From JAHEFU01 sp020440645 (GTDB lineage Bacteria > 4484-113 > JAFGCY01): a stretch of DNA of 64,000 nucleotides. This document shows, in pieces, positions 45,693 to 54,590 of the stretch. Where the stretch lies: the NCBI GenBank assembly GCA_020440645.1, contig JAGRNR010000003.1, forward strand, positions 62,001 to 126,000, given 5' to 3'. Below the pieces are notes generated by a model. That model did no database searches, was not told the origin of the DNA, and was given only the letters and a program-made list of their open reading frames with translations. Position 1 is the first letter of the stretch; each line of letters starts with the position of its first letter. Made by a program: the position numbers and the translations under genes.

Positions 45693-48600
45693 CTAGCTCG
45701 GAATCCAGTGCAGGTAGATCAGGTCCTTGGTGTTCGCGTCCACCACGATGAACGCCGGGTTGCCATTTACGTTGAGCATGGAGTATGTATCCACGTCCTG
45801 CAGCACGCGCTCGATGCTCCAGTCCCCACCTTCGCTGGGTTCATCAACTGTGGAGCGGCCGATCGTGGCATAGCTGTGCCCGACATAGCTGCTGTATCCC
45901 ACCGCCGGACGGCTGTCCAGTTCGATCAGGCTCCTCACCGCAATGCTGCTCGGGGCTTCTATAACGTGGAAGCTCCAGTCACCGCTGGATGTGGGCGAGG
46001 CCGTGGAGGCGCGTGCGATCCGCAGTTCGGTCGGGCTGCCGGAACCACTGCATGCCACCATCGGCAGTCCGTCATACATCAAGAGCGAGAACCCCCCTGT
46101 GCCGTTGCCGGTTTCATCGACGGTATGCCAGGTCCAGTCACCCGGCAGGCTCGGATCAACCGTGGTGGCGCAGGCATAGGCCACGCGCCAGGCAGCATCG
46201 TAACGCGAGCGGAACACGAGATGCGGTTTGCCACCGAGGTCCTCGAGCTGCATCCGGTCACCGGATGACTGGTTGTTGTCAGAAATGTCCATGAATACCC
46301 AGTCAGAGGAAGACGTGGGGTAGAGCTCAGTGGATCGAGCGTACACCGGGTAGTAATCGTCAACCAGTCGGCGGGCATACACCACCGCGGGCTTGCCGTT
46401 GACGAGTGCCACATCGGCGTATCCCCCGTTCACTGCCACGTTGTTCACCACATGCGCGGTCCATGTCCCGCCGCTGCGGCGGATGTACTTCAGCTCGCTG
46501 CCAATGAAGGAAGCCACCACCGGCTCGCCGCCGACCTCCGCCAGGCTGTAGATCCGGTAGGCATCACTGATGTCCTCATGCTGCCAGTCACTGACCGCCT
46601 GCGGGTCAGCCACATCGCTGTACAGGTAATGCGCCGCATCGCCCTGCTTCTCCCACAGGGCCACCGCCGGCTTGCCATCGATCAGCGCCGCATCCATTGT
46701 GTACTGCGAAGCGCCGTAGCCCTGCAGCACGTAGGATTCCCAGCGCGGTCCCGACGGGGCATCCGTCAGCTCCAGCGTGAAGTCAAACACATCGGTGCCA
46801 AGCGCATTGCTCAGCGTCAGCGTGCAGGGGTAGCTGCCCGCATCGGACAGCATCACGCTCGGTGCGGGATCCGTCGAAACTGATGGCACGGCGGCATCGC
46901 CGAAATCCCATGAGTAGCTCAACGGCGCTGTGCCTGCCACATCAGCGCTGAAGCTCTGCTCCTGATTGGCATAGGCCGCCAGCGGATCCACGGCACTGAC
47001 CTGTGCCGGGATGAAGTCCATTCCGGTGCCGGGGCCGAAGGCCCACAAGCGGCCACGCGAGTCACTGATGTACAGGTCGCCATTGCCAGCCAGGGAGGGG
47101 CTGCTGAGCATCCCGGCATCCGGGTTGATCGTACTGGCCCAGACCTCAACTCCGTCGTGCACCGCAAACACCTGCTGGTCAGCACCGTAGTAGACGGTGC
47201 CATCACGCCCGAGCACGGGGATTGCCGCATCCTCATCCGGATTGTGCGGGCCGAAGTCCCACAGCACTTCGCCCGTGGCCGGGTTCAGTGCATTGACAAG
47301 CCCGGCGCCGTTGACAACGATGACCGTCCCGTCCGCCATCACGGCTGGCGCATTGCCACCCTGCCCGCGGGTGGCCTTCTGCCACCACAGCTCATTGCAG
47401 CTTGCCAGGTCGATGCAGCGCGTATTGCTGTTGCTGTCGACGGTGTACAGGCTCAGCCCGTCCGGCGAGATTGCCATGCCGGTAACGGCCTGCGGCACGC
47501 GGAGGTTGTCCGTCGGGGTGCCGCTGCCGGAATCAAGCGTGAATATCAGGTCGTCGTAGCCGAAGCGGCCCGTGCAGATCAGGCGTCCATCGTCAGTCAG
47601 CAGGGCCCGGATCGGTGTGTTGAACTTGTCCGCCACCTGCACCGGATCCGTCAGCCGGCTGCCGTCCGCGGCATCCAGCCCCACGATGTACTTGCCGTCC
47701 ATGATGCAGTACAGCACACCTTGGGCCGTTTCCCCGATCACCGAGATGTTGTTGCTCAACTCGCTGTCGGACTGCCAGATGAGTGAACCATCAGCCGGGT
47801 CAATGCACTGCATGATGTTGTTGAACGAACAGAAGATGTTGCCGGTTTGCCTGCTTGCCAGCGGCTGGCCTCGATATGAGAACTCAGTGTTGACCAGTTG
47901 CCAGTTCAGCGAACCGTCACTGCCGATGCAGCGCAGGCTGCATCCAGCGGAATCGTTCTGCGCACTGAACACTATGTCGGAGTTCTGCAGCACAAGCGGT
48001 GCGCTCAGCCGCGTGAGTGGGTTGTTGCTCTCAATGCCCCCGAAGAAGCGCCAGGCCAGGTTGGCATCCTGCGGGCCATCCAGCGGGCTTGAGCGGCTGT
48101 TGCGCCCTTCAAGCCCCGCTGACAACCAGCCGTCGTAGCTGCCATCAAGCACTGTCATGTAGAAATTGAAGACATCCGCCTCCGGACCGCTGCCGATGGT
48201 CACGCTGGCCTCGTAGATCCCGGGAGCGCCGAAAGTCACGAAGGGTTCACCGTCCGTGCTCGTATCCGGAGTGCACGCCCCGCCGAAGTCCCAGCTGTAG
48301 CTCTGCGGCGGGCCGTCAGTGGCAACCCCGACGATGGCCTGGTCCCCGCTGTAACCGCTGTTCCCATACACGTAGTTGATCACCACCGGCTGCGGCAGCA
48401 CCGTGTACTGGAAACTGAATTCATCACTTCCGATCGCATTGCTGACCGTCAGTGTGCCACCGTAGGTGCCGGGGTTCTTCAGCGTGATGAACGGCCGCTG
48501 CTGGATCGAGCTGGATGGCGTGGCCCCCAACCCGAAGTCCCACACGAAGCTCATCGGGCCGCTGCCCGTGACGGAGGCACCGATGCTCAGGCCCTCGTCC

Positions 48601-50417
48601 GTGCGACCTTCCAGCGGCAGCACCTCAAGCACCTGCGGCAATGCGGCGATGTAGCCCGTCACCGCCGGGCTGATCCGGCTGCCTTCAGCCTGGACCCAGT
48701 AGACGTGCCCGAACGGATCGCTCACATCCTCATCCAGCCACTGCGTGGCGGACCCATCCAGCACCGCCACTTCGTTGTCAATGGTGTCCCGGTACACATG
48801 GATCATGCCGCCGGCCGTATGCTCGTCCCAGTTCAGGCCGATCCCGCCCTGCTCCCCGCCCTGCGTGGCGAACAGCCCGGTGACCGGGGGTACGGACGGT
48901 GCATTCAGCCCGAAGCGGTCAATCACGTCAACACCGTAGTCCTCTGTCATCGTGTAGCAGCGGATGAAGGCATAGGGGTTCCTGAAGCTTTCGTAGGCGA
49001 TCCAGCAGTAGCCCTTGTCACCCCAGAAGCGGCCCCAGCTGTTGCGCACCTTGAATGCACCGCTGGCACCCTTGCTGTCGTCATAACCGACGATGCACAT
49101 CGCATGCCCGCCGATCGTGCCCCAGGTGTAGTACCAGACCTGGCCCGGCAGCAGCGAGGGGAAGGTGATGTCGAGATTGACACGCATCGGCAGCACCTTG
49201 CCCTGTTCGGCAAGGATGCGCTTGACGGTGTCGATGCCGTCATCCGTGTTGCAGGGCACCTCGCGCCAGGACTCAATCTTCAGCACCTTGGCATCCTCAA
49301 GCGCCGCACTGCTCCAGTTGTTGTCATAGACCATGTCATACGGAGCATTGGCATCCGTGGCGGTGCCGTAGTTCATCAGGTTGTCAATCACTTCATCCGT
49401 GTAGCGGCCGTAGTCCCCGCTGGCCGGGAAGCCGCCCAGCTCACCGCTCTTGATGTAGAGGTACTTCGGGCTGACCCGGTTGGCAGGGGACTGCAGGTTC
49501 CAGCCATAGGCGCCATAGACCTGCCCCAGTTCGTGGTTGTATGCGCTGTCGCCGACGGCGAATGCCGTGCAGGCTCCCCACTGCATCTGGTCGTTGACAG
49601 GTGCGCACTCACCGGACAGGTCCACCGCAGCCGGCAGCACGCTCGCCTTGGCCAGCAGCGGGAAATCCGGCGCGGTCTCGGGCAGCCCGAGGTCACCCGT
49701 GGCGCGCTTCTCCGGCACGCCGGCCTGCATGTTCGCCAGCGCCGCGTCAGTGTTGCCAAGCAGCACGAAGGCCAGCAGCACGTCGCCGTTCGCCTTGCGG
49801 TACGGGCCGAAGCTGCTGATGCTCAGCACGTTGTCATCCGGGCCCTCGTAGAAGTCCCAGCGGTTGTCCTGCAGGTTGGCAAAGCCGATGTACCAGTCGT
49901 CGACATTCGCCGGTGCCATATCCGCCACCCAGCTGAAGCCGACCGTCTTCTCGCCGTTGTATCCGCGCAGGTTCCAGCGGTAGATCGCATACGATCCGCT
50001 TTCCAGCGCCAGCCCGTCATAGTCCGGGCTGTACAGGCCCTCGGTGTCCTCATCGCCCTGCCGTCCGACATTGCTGCTGGGCAGGCCGTCCTGGAATGCA
50101 CCGCCGTCGATGTACCAACCCGATCCTGCACACAAGGTACTCTTCGAGTCGAATGCATCGGCAAGGCTGTCCGCAAGTTCGTCCGGCTGGATGAAACTGA
50201 CGCCGCGCAGGCCGTCCTCAAGCGGTTGCTGCGGCTGCATCCGCACCTCGAACAGCCCGGCAGTGGTGCCGCCGGTTCCGGCCGGATCCGTTTGCTCCAT
50301 ATTCTGCGGCTGGACTGTCTGTCCTGCTTCCAGTGCGGGATGTGTGCCACCGCACGAAGCCATCAGCAGGACGATAATCAGGGCAACTGCACTGCCGGCA
50401 TGCCTGGAGTGATTCAT
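45693..50417 (-). CDS. Very large exported papain-like (C1) protease with PKD and two propeller regions
   Basis: This 1574-residue lipoprotein (Cys22 in LMASC) has: the shared N-terminal module (140-241), a C1 protease (about 255-520; Gln277 and Cys283 in NDQMQWGACTAF, His in IGGHAMCIVGYDD, Asn in VRNSWGRFWGD), an FN3-like domain, PKD-like domains with FVWDFGLGA and YSWDFGGAC, and a PQQ-like propeller (about 790-1170). A further PKD-like domain (YSWDFGDAA) and a C-terminal seven-repeat propeller like that of the 33816-37493 protein complete it. It probably works at the cell surface. ATG 50417 follows GGGGGAGG and starts a clear signal peptide; the upstream frame extension is rejected. A TACAAT box lies at 50475-50470. 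Confidence 0.92.
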   Translation of the reverse strand: MNHSRHAGSAVALIIVLLMASCGGTHPALEAGQTVQPQNMEQTDPAGTGGTTAGLFEVRMQPQQPLEDGLRGVSFIQPDELADSLADAFDSKSTLCAGSGWYIDGGAFQDGLPSSNVGRQGDEDTEGLYSPDYDGLALESGSYAIYRWNLRGYNGEKTVGFSWVADMAPANVDDWYIGFANLQDNRWDFYEGPDDNVLSISSFGPYRKANGDVLLAFVLLGNTDAALANMQAGVPEKRATGDLGLPETAPDFPLLAKASVLPAAVDLSGECAPVNDQMQWGACTAFAVGDSAYNHELGQVYGAYGWNLQSPANRVSPKYLYIKSGELGGFPASGDYGRYTDEVIDNLMNYGTATDANAPYDMVYDNNWSSAALEDAKVLKIESWREVPCNTDDGIDTVKRILAEQGKVLPMRVNLDITFPSLLPGQVWYYTWGTIGGHAMCIVGYDDSKGASGAFKVRNSWGRFWGDKGYCWIAYESFRNPYAFIRCYTMTEDYGVDVIDRFGLNAPSVPPVTGLFATQGGEQGGIGLNWDEHTAGGMIHVYRDTIDNEVAVLDGSATQWLDEDVSDPFGHVYWVQAEGSRISPAVTGYIAALPQVLEVLPLEGRTDEGLSIGASVTGSGPMSFVWDFGLGATPSSSIQQRPFITLKNPGTYGGTLTVSNAIGSDEFSFQYTVLPQPVVINYVYGNSGYSGDQAIVGVATDGPPQSYSWDFGGACTPDTSTDGEPFVTFGAPGIYEASVTIGSGPEADVFNFYMTVLDGSYDGWLSAGLEGRNSRSSPLDGPQDANLAWRFFGGIESNNPLTRLSAPLVLQNSDIVFSAQNDSAGCSLRCIGSDGSLNWQLVNTEFSYRGQPLASRQTGNIFCSFNNIMQCIDPADGSLIWQSDSELSNNISVIGETAQGVLYCIMDGKYIVGLDAADGSRLTDPVQVADKFNTPIRALLTDDGRLICTGRFGYDDLIFTLDSGSGTPTDNLRVPQAVTGMAISPDGLSLYTVDSNSNTRCIDLASCNELWWQKATRGQGGNAPAVMADGTVIVVNGAGLVNALNPATGEVLWDFGPHNPDEDAAIPVLGRDGTVYYGADQQVFAVHDGVEVWASTINPDAGMLSSPSLAGNGDLYISDSRGRLWAFGPGTGMDFIPAQVSAVDPLAAYANQEQSFSADVAGTAPLSYSWDFGDAAVPSVSTDPAPSVMLSDAGSYPCTLTLSNALGTDVFDFTLELTDAPSGPRWESYVLQGYGASQYTMDAALIDGKPAVALWEKQGDAAHYLYSDVADPQAVSDWQHEDISDAYRIYSLAEVGGEPVVASFIGSELKYIRRSGGTWTAHVVNNVAVNGGYADVALVNGKPAVVYARRLVDDYYPVYARSTELYPTSSSDWVFMDISDNNQSSGDRMQLEDLGGKPHLVFRSRYDAAWRVAYACATTVDPSLPGDWTWHTVDETGNGTGGFSLLMYDGLPMVACSGSGSPTELRIARASTASPTSSGDWSFHVIEAPSSIAVRSLIELDSRPAVGYSSYVGHSYATIGRSTVDEPSEGGDWSIERVLQDVDTYSMLNVNGNPAFIVVDANTKDLIYLHWIPS

Positions 50418-50554
50418 CAAGGGTCCTCCCCCACGGAGCCGCCATCCTGCGGCCTTCCGGGCAGGATCCATTGTAACAAGCGCAGGCTCAAGGATCACCT
50501 GAAACAGGAGTGCTGTACGCTGCGTAGTACATCCAGCTATCATCGGGGGATTGC

Positions 50555-51172
50555 ATGGACACGAGCAAGGCTATTTCGACCGCTGTTGTGAACAGCATCG
50601 TGCTGGCGGGCATCCCGCTCGGCATCTATGTGCTTTTCCACTACCTGAAGCACAAGCGCAGAATGCGGGAGGTGCTGGAACGCGCCGGTCTCTGCCTGGG
50701 CGAGACGCGTTACCTGCTGCAGGCCGCCATCGCCAGCCTGGCTGTCTCGATCATCCTGTTCCTGGTTCCGCTCGACCTGTCGCTGATGACACATGAAGGC
50801 AATGCAATGGCCGGATTCGCCGGGGCCGGTATCAGCCCGCTGACCATCCTGCTGGCGCTGCTATACGGATTCCTGCAGACCGGTTTCTGCGAGGAGTTGT
50901 TCTTCCGCGGCCTGATAGCCGGCAGCCTCTCACGCCGGGTGAAAGCGCCCTGGGCAAACATCCTGCAGGCGCTCATCTTCCTGCTGCCGCACCTCATCCT
51001 GCTGGCGATCGCACCGCAGGCCTGGCCGCTGCTCATTGTGATCTTCGCTGGCGGCCTGTACGCCGGCTGGCTGCGCATCAGCAGCTGTTCCATCCTGGCC
51101 CCCTGGCTGCTGCACGCCACTGCCAATACGACGATGTGCCTCGTGATTGCCAGCCGCACTGTCGCTGCCTGA
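50555..51172 (+). CDS. CPBP-family intramembrane metalloprotease
   Basis: This 205-residue membrane protein with about six helices carries the CPBP (Abi/CAAX-protease) motifs: FCEELFFRGL (EE-x3-R), FLLPHLILL with His, and a final LAPWLLHATANT with His. Members cleave within membranes or act in prenyl-protein processing and bacteriocin immunity. It starts the rightward run into the carotenoid genes with a GGGGGA site before the ATG, but a 169-base gap to crtB leaves co-transcription open. The gap 51173-51341 holds no gene I can support. Confidence 0.88.
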   Translation: MDTSKAISTAVVNSIVLAGIPLGIYVLFHYLKHKRRMREVLERAGLCLGETRYLLQAAIASLAVSIILFLVPLDLSLMTHEGNAMAGFAGAGISPLTILLALLYGFLQTGFCEELFFRGLIAGSLSRRVKAPWANILQALIFLLPHLILLAIAPQAWPLLIVIFAGGLYAGWLRISSCSILAPWLLHATANTTMCLVIASRTVAA

Positions 51173-51341
51173 GCGGACTTTCTCCATACTTTCACCAGAC
51201 TCCCGCCTCAGAAGCGCAAGGTTTGCCCAATAGCATCTGATGTGCCAGGAAGCGGGCGGGCAAATGGTCCTCCCGTTCCCGGTGCGATCTGGGCCAGCGC
51301 AGCGCATTATCCAGCAGCGCGAAGGCCAGCGGGGAAATCAG

Positions 51342-52340
51342 ATGGCAGCACAACAGGTCTGGTCAATCGTCTCATGGCGCAGCCGCGCGGCCATTCTTGC
51401 CGAGACGGTGCTTTCGGCAGCGGATGAGCAGGAAGCCATGCAGCTCGTGGCCGAGTCATCCCGCGGAGTGCTGCGGGCCTACAGCACGAGCTTCTACCTC
51501 GTCACCCGCTTCCTGCCACCGCACAAGCGCCGGCAGGTGGAACTGATATACGCCGCGGTGCGCTACCCAGACGAACTGGTTGACACCTTCGCCCCCCAGG
51601 GGATCGATGTCGAGACGGAGATGGCAGCCTGGCGGCGGGACTATGAGCGTGCGCTCGGCTGCAGCGGGCTGCAGCAGGCCGTGGAGCTGGGCTGCAACCC
51701 CTACATCGCCGCCTTTGCCCAGCTCGTGAATCACCTCGGCATCCCACGCGAGTACTACCGCTCCTTCCTTGATGCAATGGAGAGTGACCTCCAGCCGCGC
51801 AAGTTCCAGACCATGGAAGACCTTGTCGAGCGCTACATCTACGGCAGTGCCACTGTGGTCGGCTACTTCCTCACATATGTATATGGCTCCAGCGGCAGTG
51901 GCAACTTCAGTGCAGCGATGGACTGCGCGCGGGAACTGGCAATCGCCCTGCAACTCACCAACTTCGCCCGCGACGTGGCGGATGACCGCGAACGCGGGCG
52001 GATCTACATCCCGCTGTCGATGCTGCCGCAGTCCGGCTGGACGGACGGCATCGCTGCGGCGGAGCTCAGTGATGCCGACCTCGTGCAGGCCCGCATCGAG
52101 CTGGCCCAGCATGCCCAGCAGGGATACGCCCGGGCCCAGGCCGGGGTTGCCAGCTTCAGCCGCGACAGCCGGGTGGCGATCGAGTGCTGCATCAATGTCT
52201 ATTCGTTGCTGAACGGCATGATCCTCGATTCAGAAGGCCGGCTGGACACCCGCCTGAGCGTGTCCGGTGCGCGCAAGTTCTCCGTGCTGCCGGCCAGCAA
52301 GTACTGGCGTGTTCCGCTGGCAATGACGGGGCTGCTCTGA
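51342..52340 (+). CDS. crtB: Phytoene synthase-like squalene/phytoene synthase
   Basis: This 332-residue enzyme should condense two geranylgeranyl diphosphates into phytoene, the first committed step of C40 carotenoid synthesis; a C30 product cannot be excluded. Both prenyl-binding Asp motifs are visible: YPDELVDTF and NFARDVADDRERGRIYIP, plus the YSTSFYL segment typical of the family. ATG 51342 is chosen because GGGGAAATCAG stands before it; the in-frame start at 51240 would add 34 non-conserved residues. Its stop overlaps the next start (TGATG), so the operon is translationally coupled. Confidence 0.92.
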   Translation: MAAQQVWSIVSWRSRAAILAETVLSAADEQEAMQLVAESSRGVLRAYSTSFYLVTRFLPPHKRRQVELIYAAVRYPDELVDTFAPQGIDVETEMAAWRRDYERALGCSGLQQAVELGCNPYIAAFAQLVNHLGIPREYYRSFLDAMESDLQPRKFQTMEDLVERYIYGSATVVGYFLTYVYGSSGSGNFSAAMDCARELAIALQLTNFARDVADDRERGRIYIPLSMLPQSGWTDGIAAAELSDADLVQARIELAQHAQQGYARAQAGVASFSRDSRVAIECCINVYSLLNGMILDSEGRLDTRLSVSGARKFSVLPASKYWRVPLAMTGLL

Positions 52341-53827
52341 TGACTGACGTGATCGTGATCGGCGGCGGCCTCGGCGGCCTGTCCGCCGCCACCCACCTGG
52401 CCCGCATGGGCTGCAAAGTCACGCTGCTGGAAAAGAATGCGGGCACCGGCGGCCGGGCAAATGTGATTGAGCAGGACGGCTTCCGCTTCGACACCGGCCC
52501 CTCGCTGCTGAACTATCCCTGGGTGTTCGAGCAACTGTTCGCTGACAACGGTTCCGACCTGCACGAGCAGCTCGAGCTGCTGGAAGTCGAGCCCGGCATC
52601 CGCTTCCACTGGCCGGACGGCGAGAGCTTGCAGCTCTCCAGCCGCTTCGACCGCCTGCGCGGCGAGTTCGAACGCTTCGACCCCTCCGTCGGGCCGCGCC
52701 TCAGCGCCTGGCTGGAACGCGCCGGACGCAACTACCGGCTGAGCTTCGACAGGCTGGTGACATCCAATGCTGACAACCCGCTACGCTGGCTCGGCGCACT
52801 GCGCCTCAATGAGCTGGCCGGACTCGGCCTGCAGCGCAGCGTATATGGCCAGCTCGGCACCTCCTTCCGCAGTGAGCGCATCAAGCAGGCACTCGGCAGC
52901 TACGCGATGTACCTCGGCGGCTCGCCCTTCGACCTGCCGGGCCTGTTTGAGATCCTGCCCTTCGGTGAACTGAACTACGGCCTCTGGCTGCCGCGCGGCG
53001 GAATCTACGCCCTGGTGGAGGCGATGACCCGGTTGGCTGCTGACAATGGCGTGGAGATCCGCACCTCCTGCGAGGTGAAGCGCATCCGCGAGAACGGTGG
53101 GCGGGCCCGGGCTGTTGAACTGGCGGACGGCAGCCTGCTGGCAGCCGATGCAATCGTCAGCAACGTGGACGTACCAACCACCGACACCCTGCTCGCCCCG
53201 GAAGTGATCTCCACCAACGGCGGCGGCAAGCGCGCAGCACGGATGGCGATGACCCCCGGTGTGCTGACCTTCTACTGGGGGCTCAAGCGTAAGGTGAGCG
53301 GGCTCGGGCACCACAGCATCTTCTTCCCGCAGCATTACCGTGAATCCTTTGACCAGCTGATGCAGGGCCACTCGATCAGCAATGAGCCGCCCTTCTACGT
53401 TTCGCTGGCAAGCGAGACTGACCCCTCGCTGGCACCGGAGGGCAAGTCCACCATGTTCGTGCTGCTGCCGACACCGGTGCTAAGTCGCCTTGGTGATGTG
53501 GACTGGCAGGCCCAGCGCGAGCGCCTCAGGCAGTCCGTGATTGCCAGGCTGCGCGCGGAGGGCAGTGACATCTCCGCGGACGACATCGAAATGGAGCGCT
53601 GCTACACCCCGGCTGACTGGCGTGACAACTTCGGCCTGTACGACGGCAGCGCCTTCGGCGCCAGCCACCGCCTGCTGATGCTCGGCCCCTGGCGCGCGCA
53701 GAACTACAGCCGCCGCCTGCCGGGACTGTACTACACCGGTGCCTCCACCACCCCCGGCACGGGCATGCCGCTCGTGACACTCGGTGGCCGGATGACCGCA
53801 GAGAGGGTGATGCAGCATGCCCGCTGA
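52340..53827 (+). CDS. CrtI-like phytoene desaturase
   Basis: This 495-residue FAD-dependent desaturase has an N-terminal dinucleotide-binding motif (VIVIGGGLGGLSAATHLARMG), then GRANVIEQDGFRFDTGPSLL, and the C-terminal family signature YYTGASTTPGTGMPLVTLGG. By position after crtB it probably introduces the conjugated double bonds into phytoene, giving neurosporene or lycopene. The ATG overlaps the crtB stop by one base, and its own end overlaps the hydrolase start by 11 bases. The gene is marked crtI-like only, since a paralogue at 55735 shares the fold. Confidence 0.9.
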   Translation: MTDVIVIGGGLGGLSAATHLARMGCKVTLLEKNAGTGGRANVIEQDGFRFDTGPSLLNYPWVFEQLFADNGSDLHEQLELLEVEPGIRFHWPDGESLQLSSRFDRLRGEFERFDPSVGPRLSAWLERAGRNYRLSFDRLVTSNADNPLRWLGALRLNELAGLGLQRSVYGQLGTSFRSERIKQALGSYAMYLGGSPFDLPGLFEILPFGELNYGLWLPRGGIYALVEAMTRLAADNGVEIRTSCEVKRIRENGGRARAVELADGSLLAADAIVSNVDVPTTDTLLAPEVISTNGGGKRAARMAMTPGVLTFYWGLKRKVSGLGHHSIFFPQHYRESFDQLMQGHSISNEPPFYVSLASETDPSLAPEGKSTMFVLLPTPVLSRLGDVDWQAQRERLRQSVIARLRAEGSDISADDIEMERCYTPADWRDNFGLYDGSAFGASHRLLMLGPWRAQNYSRRLPGLYYTGASTTPGTGMPLVTLGGRMTAERVMQHAR

Positions 53828-54590
53828 ACGGATTGGCAACGGCACCCACCCCTGCTTCGCGATCCCCGGTTGGGGAGAGGACCGCAACTGCTACCTGCCC
53901 CTGGCCGCGCAGCTCGGACCCGGCACCTGCCTGTATGCGGTTGACCCGCCCGGATATGGCAACACGGCCCCTCCGGACCGGTACAGTTTCGAGGCAGTAG
54001 CCGAACTATTGCAGCGCGAATATGAAGAAACATCGCGGCTGGAAGGCCGTCCGATTGACACCCTGCTCGGCAACTGCAGCGGCGCGCTGTTTGCCTGTGA
54101 ACTGGCGCTGCGGCTGGACCCGGCCCCTCGCCGCCTGCTGCTGGTCGATCCCTTCGCCTTCCTGCCCGGCTACTTCCGCGTGTTCCTCAGGCGTGACTTC
54201 GGCCGCCATGCCTACAACAGCACATTTGCCAACCCGGTCGGCCGCTGGCTGACGAATGTCCTAGCCTCCGGCCGGGAGGACCGTTCCACCGACATGACCC
54301 AGAGCTTCCGCTCCGTCGACCACGAGGTGACATACCGCTACCTCGAGATGTTCGGCGCGCATCCCGGCATCGATCGTTTCTCATCCCTGGACTGCGAGGT
54401 ACGCATCGCCACCGGCGAGCGAACTTTCGCCGCAGTGAAGAAGTCAGTGCAGATGTGGCAGGATCTCTGGCCACACGCGATTGTCACCAGCATCCCGGCC
54501 TGCGGCCACCTGCCGATCCACGAAGCTCCTGAAGCATTGTGTGAAGCACTGTTCAGCAACATCCCGGTCTCGCAGGAGGTCGCCCGATGA
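53817..54590 (+). CDS. Alpha/beta hydrolase with apparent Cys nucleophile
   Basis: This 257-residue soluble alpha/beta-hydrolase has an oxyanion-side start (FAIPGWGED), a nucleophile elbow LLGNCSGALF, a likely acid in LLLVDPFAF and the His in CGHLPIHEAPEA. In the G-x-Nu-x-G elbow the third residue is Cys (GNCSG), not the usual Ser. It sits inside the carotenoid operon, overlapping the desaturase before and the glycosyltransferase after (ATGA), so a role in acylating or deacylating the carotenoid glycoside is plausible. No known carotenoid acyltransferase family is recognised. Confidence 0.85.
   Translation: MPAERIGNGTHPCFAIPGWGEDRNCYLPLAAQLGPGTCLYAVDPPGYGNTAPPDRYSFEAVAELLQREYEETSRLEGRPIDTLLGNCSGALFACELALRLDPAPRRLLLVDPFAFLPGYFRVFLRRDFGRHAYNSTFANPVGRWLTNVLASGREDRSTDMTQSFRSVDHEVTYRYLEMFGAHPGIDRFSSLDCEVRIATGERTFAAVKKSVQMWQDLWPHAIVTSIPACGHLPIHEAPEALCEALFSNIPVSQEVAR

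Noticed and set aside
45509..45751. 80-codon plus-strand frame between convergent proteases
   Set aside because: It is Ser/Pro/Arg-rich in the way shadow frames of GC-rich coding DNA are; the opposite strand has a more protein-like frame.
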